Source: JAHIVN01 sp018816645 (GTDB taxonomy: Bacteria > Patescibacteriota > Dojkabacteria > JAHIVN01). Taken from it: a DNA stretch of 14,244 bases. The notes beneath the pieces are model-generated. The model saw only the letters and a list, made by a program, of their open reading frames with translations. It made no database searches and was not told where the DNA came from. The stretch covers positions 1-14,244 of the forward strand of contig JBDRHZ010000031.1 of assembly GCA_043816305.1 (NCBI GenBank), read 5' to 3'. Made by a program: the position numbers and the translations under genes. This document shows positions 1-7,095 of this stretch, piece after piece (the first letter of the stretch is position 1; every line of letters starts with the position of its first letter).

Positions 1-3000
1 GTGCATCCTGTCCTTTGGCTATGAGAATGTAGGCTGTCTCAGGCTTAAGTCCAGAGATCTCCATCTCATGTTTTCCTGCTATCAAATCAAGGTCGACTTC
101 GTCTTTTGCAGATTCAGGTTGTATTTCCGGGTAATAAGTAACTATAGAAGTTACTTTCGTATTTGAATTCCAGCTGACGAGAATTGTTGGCTGAGCGGTC
201 CCTTTCACTTCCTGGATATCGACATTTGTTATTCTTGGTCTAGGAATCGTCTGGAAAGCGTAGATACCTCCTTCGTGTTCATAGTTCTCATTGTCAAATG
301 GATTTGTTTTGAAATAGTACTTGGCACCGTCATCCAAGTCGCCAAGTGCTATGGTGTAAGTGCTTTCAGAAACGGATGTAGATATCTCAGATACTCCACC
401 GAAACTGGTTGTTTTCCCGTAATAGATATTCACCTTTGTAGCATCGATGCTGGTAAATTCTATCAGAGCGTTGTTCAGGCCAATACTCTTTACTTCTACA
501 TCTTTGACGATCGGGGCCGGATCTGTCTTGAAAACTTTTTCTGAGCTTATTCCCGTATTCCCATCTTCGTCTGTCCATTTCCCAACATAGTAGTAGGTAG
601 TATCGGGTTCAAGTCCTGACAATGTTATCTCATGGTCAATGACAGGAGCAGCAATTGAGGGCTCTTCCTCAAAAAATTCTCCTGATTTCTGACCGAAAGC
701 AATTTTCGAATCAGCAGTACGGTCTGTAATCCAAGATATAGTTGCTCTTCTCGTAGTAATCGAATGAGCTTCTGGACCAGTCAATAATACAGGTGGTTCG
801 GTATACTTCCCATCGGGATATTCGGAGTCGGTCTGTGATACGGCTGAACAGTTATTTGCGCTGTCACAAGACTTTACGCAATAATAAAATTGCTGCTGGG
901 TGAGGTTTGTGTCAGCATAAGTTGTCCCGGAAATTGAGCCTATTTTTGTGAATGCTGCAAAATTGCTTGTGCAGGTTGTATTTACTGTTGATCGGTATAC
1001 ATTATAGTGTGCAATTCCTATACCCATATTCTCAGGCGGATCCCAGGAAACTGCGAGCTTCCAGTTTGCAGTCGATTTGATAGAAATATCTGACACGTCA
1101 GTACTTCTGGGTATTCCAGGTGCTGATCCGGAATAAGTGAAATCAACTGTTGCGTATGTGTCATAATTGATATTCAGTGCTTCATCCCTTGCCACGACAT
1201 AAAAAGTATTTACTCCCGGCTGGGTAGCATATGCATCGGCTGCAAGGTTTGTTACTCCTGCTGGTGTGAAGTTGCAGGTTGTCCCCGAAGGTAATGTATT
1301 TACTGTGTAGCAATAAGTGATATTTGTTACCTGACCAATGTATGTTGCTGGAGGATTCCAGTCGAAACTATATGAATTTGCAGTATTGTTCTCAGGAGTA
1401 ACGTATAGATTTTGAGGAGATGAAGGAGCAAAAGTATTTATCTTCAGTGCTCCTGAAACATATGTTGAGCTTATATTTCCGGCATTATCCAGTGTCCGGA
1501 AATAGATAATGTTTGATCCTTCTATAAGGGAGTCGTAGTCCGGTGGATCCTGAGTAGTGTATGATCCATCGTTGGCAAGCAGATCATCCAGATCCTGAGT
1601 GCCAGTATGACTGTCTCCATACCATACGCCGGATGAGCCTATCTTGTACTGTAAACCTGCCAGTCCGGAATGATTGTCAGATGGAGCATCACCTCCAGCT
1701 GTGGGCCAAGTGACGGTCGCTTCTTTTGTTGATATGAAATTTGAAGGTGTGGAGATATAGCCGGGGTTAGCTGGATTTGTATTATCAAACCTGAAACTGA
1801 ACTCTTCAGGATCTCCTGTAAAAATATTTCCGAAGTTGTCAATAGCTTTCAGCTTAAAGTAGTAGGTATCGTTTGAAGAAGTAAGCCAGGGGCTGCCCTG
1901 TATAGATCCAAGTGAGAAGTCAACAGACTCTGAACCTAAGATAAACTGACAAGTAGAGCCTTCGGTTGAGACAGGACTGTTTCCGAGGATACCTTTCGCA
2001 GTTGAAGGATCACCGTCAGAATCGATTCCAAGATACAAACAATATCCTTTTAGACCCGACTGATAGTCGGCACCGGCTGTCCAGGTGAAGTATGGTTCTT
2101 CTCCATTTGTCCAGTCATCTGAGGTTACAACATCTCCTCCAGCCTCATGAAGCATTTGGATGTTTGTTCCGTTGAGCTCCGGTTCCTCGTTGTCAGACAG
2201 GTAGTTGATCGTAAAAGAATCTAATTGAGGATTTGTCAGTCCGTCAGAAGACGTTAGAACTGTTTTTACTTGGACGTATCTATAGCTGCCATCGCTTAGT
2301 CCAAGCGCTTCAAGCTCCGCCTTTGTTCTTGTAAAAGTGGTTCCGGAATTTGCAATTCCCAATGTAGCATATGACTCTAAGCTCAGGTCATCAGCAGTTT
2401 CGGCAACTCTCATTTGAAAGGTGACAGAAGAATTCACTCCTACGTTTGCAACAGTAGCTGAAAACGCTGTGGACGAATCTTCCCCATTACCCCAACCACC
2501 GTTCCAGATCAGATCAATAACGTTACTGTCTGCTGGCGATTCCCAAGATCCTGTAGGCGGAAGAGCAGATTCTTCTGTTCCAGTGAAGGATGTGGGTTCT
2601 GAGGTCATCCATTTCCTGACCCTGACGTTGTCAAATTCGTGTGTGCCGCTATAAAATGCCCACCCCGGTCTGACGTTGCTTTCAGTCGAATAAGATGATG
2701 TATAGGCAGTAGTCCAAGTCTCGCCACTATCTGTGCTGTAATCATAGTATGCTCCTCCGGTTTCTCGCATACGAACTCGGACATCGTAGTCTGTAGTTAC
2801 TGTCCAATAGTGTCCCGTAGGTGAACCTCTGGATGAACCATCCTCATATATGCTTTGTAATACTGATGATGCACTTCCACTGCCATGGTTATAGTATGCA
2901 TACACAAGGTTCGTATAACTTGTCCCGGCAGTGTTATCGTGCCAGCCTATCATCAAGGCATCATAACTTGCGTTGTTAATCATCCACTGATAATCCATTT

Positions 3001-3769
3001 CAAATGAGATATCTGATCTTGGAAAAGTGTTATCAGCATATACAGTTTTGTTCCAAGTATCATTTGATAATCTTGCGAACATTAGTTTTCCATTTGCAAT
3101 GTAGATTTCTCCTGGAGGCACCTGATCGACAAGTGTCCATTTATCGTCATCAATTATTCCGCTTTCAAAGTCATCAAAAAGTAGAAAGACTTCTTCACCA
3201 TTGGAGCCTGATGCAGCAGTTTCATTCCCGTAGTACATATAAATAGTGGTGTCTCCACTACCAGCTAGTGTGTCTATTTCGACCCAAGCTACTGCAGAAT
3301 CAGAATCAATTCTTGACTGTAGCCAATAATCTAATTCTTCTCCCGAGTCGTTGGCGAAGCGAAGATCATCGAAATCACTTTGCATAGAAGTGTCATACTC
3401 TATATCAAGTCTAACCTGATAATTTGTTTGAACAGTTCCACTATTCGTTACTGTCACTTGTTTACGGAATTTCCAGTCTGTATCAAACCAACCTACACCT
3501 CCGTCACCCTGTAGTTGTAAAAATGCAGGATTACCCGACCCAGAGATTTCTAAGTCGGTTAGCGTTCCTTGCTCCCAATCGATTTCGGAATCTTTCGTTA
3601 TAGAGGATTCAGTAGCAGCATATAATTTGGGGAAAATCTGGAAACAAGTATAGTAAGTTGCTATAGAAAATAGCACGGCAAATATGAGGAAAACTTTTTT
3701 ATTAATTTTCAAATGTTTGAATTTTACAGTTCCCTTTAGAAGTGTGTTAACTTTTGATGTGATTTTCAT
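1..3769 (-). CDS. Giant exported DUF2341/LamG-like/fibronectin III-like repeat protein, C-terminus missing
   Basis: Open from the ATG at 3769 to the left edge, 1256 codons with no stop, so the C-terminus lies outside. A basic N-terminus is followed by a hydrophobic segment at residues 24-46 (KVFLIFAVLFSIATYY) and a possible signal-peptidase site near LYAA (49-52), so it is exported or membrane-anchored. Residues about 93-190 match DUF2341 (WFDTDWKFRKQVTVTN, then IYMYYGN). Residues about 195-395 look like a concanavalin/LamG-type sandwich (FDDFESG near 199, then YYDYSTDSGETW). From about 500 onward come at least six fibronectin III-like beta modules, often opening with Pro-rich linkers (PSSPQNLYV, APGIPRSTD, PPVLLTGPE) and holding YNVYRS or TTYYYVGKW strands. 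Four modules carry Cys pairs. Known role of such modules: extracellular carbohydrate or protein binding, adhesion. Surface attachment is inferred. No catalytic motif is visible in this part. Confidence 0.85.
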   Translation of the reverse strand, partial: MKITSKVNTLLKGTVKFKHLKINKKVFLIFAVLFSIATYYTCFQIFPKLYAATESSITKDSEIDWEQGTLTDLEISGSGNPAFLQLQGDGGVGWFDTDWKFRKQVTVTNSGTVQTNYQVRLDIEYDTSMQSDFDDLRFANDSGEELDYWLQSRIDSDSAVAWVEIDTLAGSGDTTIYMYYGNETAASGSNGEEVFLLFDDFESGIIDDDKWTLVDQVPPGEIYIANGKLMFARLSNDTWNKTVYADNTFPRSDISFEMDYQWMINNASYDALMIGWHDNTAGTSYTNLVYAYYNHGSGSASSVLQSIYEDGSSRGSPTGHYWTVTTDYDVRVRMRETGGAYYDYSTDSGETWTTAYTSSYSTESNVRPGWAFYSGTHEFDNVRVRKWMTSEPTSFTGTEESALPPTGSWESPADSNVIDLIWNGGWGNGEDSSTAFSATVANVGVNSSVTFQMRVAETADDLSLESYATLGIANSGTTFTRTKAELEALGLSDGSYRYVQVKTVLTSSDGLTNPQLDSFTINYLSDNEEPELNGTNIQMLHEAGGDVVTSDDWTNGEEPYFTWTAGADYQSGLKGYCLYLGIDSDGDPSTAKGILGNSPVSTEGSTCQFILGSESVDFSLGSIQGSPWLTSSNDTYYFKLKAIDNFGNIFTGDPEEFSFRFDNTNPANPGYISTPSNFISTKEATVTWPTAGGDAPSDNHSGLAGLQYKIGSSGVWYGDSHTGTQDLDDLLANDGSYTTQDPPDYDSLIEGSNIIYFRTLDNAGNISSTYVSGALKINTFAPSSPQNLYVTPENNTANSYSFDWNPPATYIGQVTNITYCYTVNTLPSGTTCNFTPAGVTNLAADAYATQPGVNTFYVVARDEALNINYDTYATVDFTYSGSAPGIPRSTDVSDISIKSTANWKLAVSWDPPENMGIGIAHYNVYRSTVNTTCTSNFAAFTKIGSISGTTYADTNLTQQQFYYCVKSCDSANNCSAVSQTDSEYPDGKYTEPPVLLTGPEAHSITTRRATISWITDRTADSKIAFGQKSGEFFEEEPSIAAPVIDHEITLSGLEPDTTYYYVGKWTDEDGNTGISSEKVFKTDPAPIVKDVEVKSIGLNNALIEFTSIDATKVNIYYGKTTSFGGVSEISTSVSESTYTIALGDLDDGAKYYFKTNPFDNENYEHEGGIYAFQTIPRPRITNVDIQEVKGTAQPTILVSWNSNTKVTSIVTYYPEIQPESAKDEVDLDLIAGKHEMEISGLKPETAYILIAKGQDA

Positions 3770-3807
3770 TCGGACAGTACTTAGTTCAACTCTGCTTTTC
3801 TATATCC

Positions 3808-3836
3808 ATTATTGAAGATTTTAGCTGTCTTGTCAA
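3808..3836 (-). promoter_or_regulatory. Sigma70-like promoter of the giant exported protein
   Basis: On the minus strand TTGACA (3836-3831) is followed after 17 bases by AATAAT (3813-3808), six of six and five of six consensus matches. Predicted transcription start is near 3801, about 32 bases before the ATG at 3769. No Shine-Dalgarno sequence is visible in that leader. Confidence 0.7.
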
Positions 3837-3874
3837 GATAAAAGGAAATTGTAAATCTACCAAATCAGTAAGTG

Positions 3875-3903
3875 TTGAATATATGGAAGCTATTAACTAT
3901 AAT
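3875..3903 (+). promoter_or_regulatory. Sigma70-like promoter of the small membrane protein
   Basis: TTGAAT (3875-3880), 17-base spacer, then a perfect TATAAT (3898-3903). Predicted start is near 3910. This makes the in-frame TTG at 3915 an unlikely start and favours the ATG at 3933. Confidence 0.7.
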
Positions 3904-3932
3904 GTTTTGATAATTTGTTAGCGGATGCAGTT

Positions 3933-4412
3933 ATGTCCAAGAAAACTAAGATCATTTTGATAATTATTGGGATTGTTTTGTTGTTAGGAATTTGTATTGT
4001 TTCCTGTATTGCTGTTTTTTCGATCATAATGTCTTCAACATACTCTAGTGGAAAAGAAATAAAGGAAGGAATTCTGACAGATGTATGCACTTCTCATGGC
4101 AACTTTGGCGATACTGAATACAAGGCTTGGTTTACTCAAGGATACAGAGAGGATGTTCATCTGCTTGAAGCGCAGGATATTATCAGTGATACCTTTCCAG
4201 ACGACTTTGAATGTGCAGATTTGTCGACAGGAAACTTCTTTGATATGCTGACTTCCGGTCAATCTGTAAATGTGTCGATCGTGAATGGGGTGAGCCGTGC
4301 TACAATATCCATCCCAAAAGACGACAGTGAATTTGGTACCTTTGAGCTGAAAAAGGTTGGTACAGAGTGGGAGATAGATTCAGTTGCGGTGACGAAGTCG
4401 AGCGGAAAGTAG
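3933..4412 (+). CDS. Small membrane-anchored protein with extracytoplasmic NTF2/DUF4878-like domain
   Basis: A 159-residue protein: a short basic start (MSKKTK), one strong transmembrane segment at about residues 7-31 (Ile/Leu/Val-rich), then a soluble domain of about 120 residues predicted outside the membrane. The end of that domain (FELKKVGTEWEIDSVAV) resembles the last strands of DUF4878/NTF2-like small lipoproteins, where a 'W-x-I-D-S' strand closes the fold. Fold assignment is by pattern only. The Cys residues in the segment are not in a convincing lipobox. It has its own promoter and is divergent from the giant exported protein. An in-frame TTG at 3915 would add six residues but sits about five bases from the predicted transcription start. 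Function unknown. Confidence 0.75.
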   Translation: MSKKTKIILIIIGIVLLLGICIVSCIAVFSIIMSSTYSSGKEIKEGILTDVCTSHGNFGDTEYKAWFTQGYREDVHLLEAQDIISDTFPDDFECADLSTGNFFDMLTSGQSVNVSIVNGVSRATISIPKDDSEFGTFELKKVGTEWEIDSVAVTKSSGK

Positions 4413-4544
4413 CACTATCTCAAAACTAAAAATTCAAAGTGCAAAGATTGCTGTCCGTCATCCGTGGACCTTATTTCGTAAAGGAACAGAGTGCCCAATT
4501 ACCAACAAACATCGAAACATCTCCATTTTAGGGTATTGAATCAT

Positions 4545-5126
4545 TTAAAGCGTCCTTCTCGGCAGAAGGTAGATGTATACTGCGCTTGCAGAACAGAGCA
4601 ATGCCATGACGGTAAACATAGCATCAAATCCAAGATAAGTAACCAATAATCCTCCTGTAACCGCACCAAATGCAGTTGCGAAATAATAAAGGGCTTCCCA
4701 GGCTCCCCAGTCTTTTCCTGCTCTATTGCTATCCAGGTGCTGAGTATAAACAGCATCAAAGGGCGGAGAGTAAACAGCTCCCCCGATGCCGATTATTATC
4801 TGAACAATCAGCAGAGAAAGGATTGAATCAACAAATAAAAACATCAAAAATCCAAGCCCAGTAATGAAATAACCCAGTACAATAATTAGCTCTTTTTCTT
4901 TTGCCTTGTCTGTCAGATGCCCGACAGCGTATGTTACAATTCCTGAGACAAGTGAAAAGGCGGCGAAAATCAAACTGGCGTCTAGAAGATCTCCGCCGAT
5001 TTCTTCAACGTATAGGGCATATATTGGCCCGAACATAGCACCCGCTATGAGGATCAGTGAGTTTGTAATCAGGAGAATCCTTACTTTTTTATTGAAATGT
5101 TTACTTACTTGAAATAATCTAATCAT
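4545..5126 (-). CDS. Half-size major facilitator superfamily protein (six transmembrane helices)
   Basis: 193 residues with about six hydrophobic helices, half the usual 12 of an MFS transporter (about 400 residues). The loop after helix 2 carries an MFS motif A-like sequence (GHLTDKAKEKELI, about residues 69-81). Helix 4 is Gly-rich (IIIGIGGAVYSPPFDA). The frame is clean, with a normal start and a TAA stop, so it looks like a genuine short protein rather than a recent break. A functional six-helix protein would presumably need to dimerise (inference). The substrate cannot be told. Its ATG lies inside the end of the upstream holin-like gene (8-base overlap, 5119-5126), indicating one operon and probable translational coupling. 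Alternatively it is a stable remnant of a longer transporter. Confidence 0.8.
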   Translation of the reverse strand: MIRLFQVSKHFNKKVRILLITNSLILIAGAMFGPIYALYVEEIGGDLLDASLIFAAFSLVSGIVTYAVGHLTDKAKEKELIIVLGYFITGLGFLMFLFVDSILSLLIVQIIIGIGGAVYSPPFDAVYTQHLDSNRAGKDWGAWEALYYFATAFGAVTGGLLVTYLGFDAMFTVMALLCSASAVYIYLLPRRTL

Positions 5127-5544
5127 GTTTTACTTTTTTCACTATTATTTTCTTTTCGGCTTTGATGGTCGGGATTCTAAATAGTCCGATCGCGATCGAC
5201 ATCAGTATTACTTTCCACCAGGTATGGTCAAATGTAAACCAGTCCGGCAGGATTATTTGAGTACCCAAGAGTTTGGTATATCCCAGTACTAAGCCAAAGA
5301 ACGGGTAGAACAAGCACATAAGGCCGCAGGTCATGACAATCAGAGCCTTGTATCCGATCTCGGCTACTTCTCCTACGATAAAGAGAATGAAACCAATGAT
5401 GCCGGCGATAAGGATATCATTAAATGCTGAGTCGCTCAGAAGTACTGGCGGCTTGTCAAATCCAATCCACTCTATATGGCGTAAAAGGAGAATTACTACG
5501 GCAGTTACTATGAAGTTGATAAGAAGTCGGATGAGTGTTTTCAT
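5119..5544 (-). CDS. Small four-helix membrane protein, phage holin family 4 (PF04020)-like
   Basis: 141 residues with four hydrophobic helices and a basic C-terminal tail (KAEKKIIVKKVKHD). The opening MKTLIRLLINFIVTAVVILLL and the last amphipathic-plus-helix stretch (FTFDHTWWKVILMSIAIG) resemble the 'phage holin family' proteins common as chromosomal genes in bacteria. That label is by similarity and does not imply lysis. The frame continues upstream to an ATG at 5574 and a TTG at 5601, but the predicted promoter (-10 at 5578-5573) puts transcription start near 5566, so the ATG at 5544 is chosen. It is the first gene of an operon with the half-MFS gene. No phage genes are nearby. Confidence 0.65.
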   Translation of the reverse strand: MKTLIRLLINFIVTAVVILLLRHIEWIGFDKPPVLLSDSAFNDILIAGIIGFILFIVGEVAEIGYKALIVMTCGLMCLFYPFFGLVLGYTKLLGTQIILPDWFTFDHTWWKVILMSIAIGLFRIPTIKAEKKIIVKKVKHD

Positions 5545-5553
5545 ATAAAGTAG

Positions 5554-5582
5554 TTGCAAATATTTCTTTGGCATTTTAATAT
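5554..5582 (+). promoter_or_regulatory. Sigma70-like promoter of the unknown gene at 5634
   Basis: TTGCAA (5554-5559), 17-base spacer, TAATAT (5577-5582). Predicted start near 5589, leaving a leader of about 45 bases. Its -10 box overlaps the -10 box of the minus-strand promoter by two bases, so the two cannot be bound by polymerase at once. Confidence 0.6.
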
Positions 5583-5601
5583 GTAGAAGAAAGGTAATCA
5601 A
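5573..5601 (-). promoter_or_regulatory. Sigma70-like promoter of the holin-like/half-MFS operon
   Basis: Minus-strand TTGATT (5601-5596), 17-base spacer, TAAAAT (5578-5573, five of six). Predicted start near 5566, about 22 bases before the ATG at 5544. It overlaps the plus-strand promoter at 5554-5582. Confidence 0.6.
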
Positions 5602-5633
5602 GTTAATAGGAAATAAGTTATTAGTAACAAATA

Positions 5634-6140
5634 ATGGCAGAAGGGCACGAATTGTCAGATGACCTTACAAGAAAACTGACTGCACAAGAAAGAACTGGTT
5701 GTATGCCTCAAGGTTCGACTCTTGCTGATGCGGGGTTACCACTAGATATTTCTATTGACCTGGAAAGCAAAGATGCTAGGAGAGCCTTGCTTGCTATTGT
5801 TGGAGCATTTGCATTCTTAGATAAGGAAAAGAGAAGGCCCGCGATAAAAATACAAATGTGCTATGCGACAAAGACTGCAACTCAGACTTCAATTTCCAGA
5901 GTATTCGAAAAAGTCAAAGCGTACCTTACCTCTCATCCAGATGTTATGGCATATTTGAAGTATTTTTGGGAGCATTGTTATGGTAGGAACTTTGGGGGTA
6001 TAGGGAAAAGAGGTTTTGTGGTGACCTATCCTGAATGGCTAGCAGATACGCGGGGCTCAGCAGACAGATCGTTGGCGAGGCCAACGGGAGATTCAGCGAT
6101 TCCTTTAGCTCCTAAAGGTGGGGTGAGAACTTTTGGGTAA
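5634..6140 (+). CDS. Unknown protein with palindrome-bearing C-terminal tail
   Basis: 168 residues, not recognised. The body (about 1-140) looks like a soluble mixed protein with helices around ARRALLAIVGAFAFLDKEKRR and VFEKVKAYLTSHPDVMAYLKYFWEHCY, two nearby Cys/His candidates (H113, C114) and no known catalytic motif. The last about 28 residues (from ADTRGSADRS) change character to Gly/Ala/Pro/Arg-rich. That stretch is encoded by two perfect 7-bp palindromes (6070-6086 and 6102-6118), suggesting the original C-terminus was extended or replaced by an inserted element. Preceded by its own promoter, with no Shine-Dalgarno sequence. Followed 10 bases after the stop by the first intergenic hairpin repeat. 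Confidence 0.6.
   Translation: MAEGHELSDDLTRKLTAQERTGCMPQGSTLADAGLPLDISIDLESKDARRALLAIVGAFAFLDKEKRRPAIKIQMCYATKTATQTSISRVFEKVKAYLTSHPDVMAYLKYFWEHCYGRNFGGIGKRGFVVTYPEWLADTRGSADRSLARPTGDSAIPLAPKGGVRTFG
6070..6118 (+). repeat. Tandem pair of perfect palindromes inside a coding region
   Basis: Two hairpins, each with a 7-bp perfect stem and a 3-base loop: CGTTGGC-GAG-GCCAACG (6070-6086) and CCTTTAG-CTC-CTAAAGG (6102-6118). The loops GAG and CTC are complementary. They encode a low-complexity tail (SLARPTGDSAIPLAPKGG). The arrangement resembles the palindromic elements that sit inside genes in some bacteria (for example Rickettsia palindromic elements); family membership here is an inference. Confidence 0.7.
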
Positions 6141-6149
6141 AGAGTTTTT

Positions 6150-6177
6150 GTTCAGCGCTGGGGCACTGAACTAGCTA
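6150..6177 (+). repeat. Intergenic hairpin repeat, copy 1
   Basis: GTTCAG (6150-6155) and CTGAAC (6166-6171) form a perfect 6-bp stem around CGCTGGGGCA. The TAGC just after the stem can pair with GCTG in the loop (one G-U), a possible small pseudoknot. It lies 10 bases after the stop of the upstream gene and is related to copies at 7070 and 7930. Confidence 0.65.
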
Positions 6178-6213
6178 CTAAATGTAATCAAGTAACAAGG
6201 TAATTAGATAACT

Positions 6214-7053
6214 ATGAACAAAGTTAAAATCGACGGGACAAAAGTTGCATATATTCGTGAGGGAAGAGGCAACAAACAGAAGCTTCTTATGCTGCATCCG
6301 CTTTTCGGCAATAATAAATATTATGAAGAATCTATCAAATATCTGAAGGATGATTTTGATATTCTAGCTCCAGACTTTCCCGGATTTGGACTCAGTGAAA
6401 AGTATAAGGACAGAGCTCACAATCTGGAGAATTACGTCGGTACAGTTGGGAAGTTATGCAAGTACTTGGACTTCAAATCTTTTCATTTGGCTGGTTCGTC
6501 GCTAGGAGCAATGTCATCAATCAAGTTCGCATCTATGTTTCCTGATTCTGTCAAAAGAATGGTAATCCAAGCTCCGCCTTATGACTCTTCAACGTATGAT
6601 CTGAATCTTCGAGAAAAGCTTATGTCGAAGGCTGCAGGTTCGAAACCCTTGGTTGAGCGAGTCAATAAATTCTTCAGAAAAATGAAGATCAAAACATCAC
6701 GAGATTCAGTGGTAAAATTCATGAGGTTCCTTGAAAGTCACTACCCGGATTTTGATGACGAGTACGGTGTCATTTACTACAGCTTCAAGACACTTGACCT
6801 CGATGCTGCTGCTGAGCTTTGGGCAAACATAGCTCATATTGATTTGACCGAGGAGGCAAAGAGCATCAAGTCACCAACGCTCATCATCATCGGAGACAAG
6901 GATGTCAGCATCAGGCCGAGCAGTATGAAAAGATTAAATAGACTCATAGAGAACTCTGAACTTGAAATTGTAAAAGGCGGCATTCACGCCTTGTTTCTTC
7001 AGCATCCGACAAAGATGGCGCTTATGACAAAGAACTTTCTTCTGAATAAATAG
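6214..7053 (+). CDS. Alpha/beta-hydrolase fold enzyme
   Basis: 279 residues, full length for the family and lacking a signal peptide, so cytoplasmic. The layout is canonical: oxyanion-region MLHPLFGNN at 26-34, DFPGFGLSE at 54-62, nucleophile elbow G94-S95-S96-L97-G98 with Ser96, a helical cap at about 125-205, catalytic acid Asp230 in IIIGDKDVSIRPS, and catalytic His258 in KGGIHALFLQHP. All three triad residues are present, so it is probably active as an esterase, lipase or related hydrolase. The substrate cannot be told, and the usual HG at the oxyanion site is HP here. It stands alone between two hairpin repeats with no pathway neighbours. The AAGG at 6198-6201 is 12 bases from the ATG, a poor Shine-Dalgarno distance. 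Confidence 0.9.
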   Translation: MNKVKIDGTKVAYIREGRGNKQKLLMLHPLFGNNKYYEESIKYLKDDFDILAPDFPGFGLSEKYKDRAHNLENYVGTVGKLCKYLDFKSFHLAGSSLGAMSSIKFASMFPDSVKRMVIQAPPYDSSTYDLNLREKLMSKAAGSKPLVERVNKFFRKMKIKTSRDSVVKFMRFLESHYPDFDDEYGVIYYSFKTLDLDAAAELWANIAHIDLTEEAKSIKSPTLIIIGDKDVSIRPSSMKRLNRLIENSELEIVKGGIHALFLQHPTKMALMTKNFLLNK

Positions 7054-7069
7054 ATATTTAGCTTTATTG

Positions 7070-7094
7070 GTTCAACACTGTGGTATTATCAGCT
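7070..7094 (+). repeat. Intergenic hairpin repeat, copy 2 (degenerate)
   Basis: GTTCAACACTG at 7070-7080 and CAGCT at 7090-7094 match the ends of copy 3. The similarity extends upstream (GCTTTATTGG versus GTTTCATTAG). The second stem arm is degraded, but loop-to-tail pairing CTG/CAG remains. It starts 17 bases after the hydrolase stop and ends one base before the next ATG. Confidence 0.5.
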
Positions 7095-7095
7095 A

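Noticed and set aside
5119..5544. Prophage remnant, because of the holin-like protein.
   Set aside because: No other phage gene is in the window, and holin family 4 proteins are common chromosomal membrane proteins.
5700..5735. A tRNA T-arm-like GGTTCGACTC in the 5634 gene.
   Set aside because: The flanking bases do not form a 5-bp T stem, there is no acceptor or anticodon arm, and the stretch is in frame in a plausible gene.
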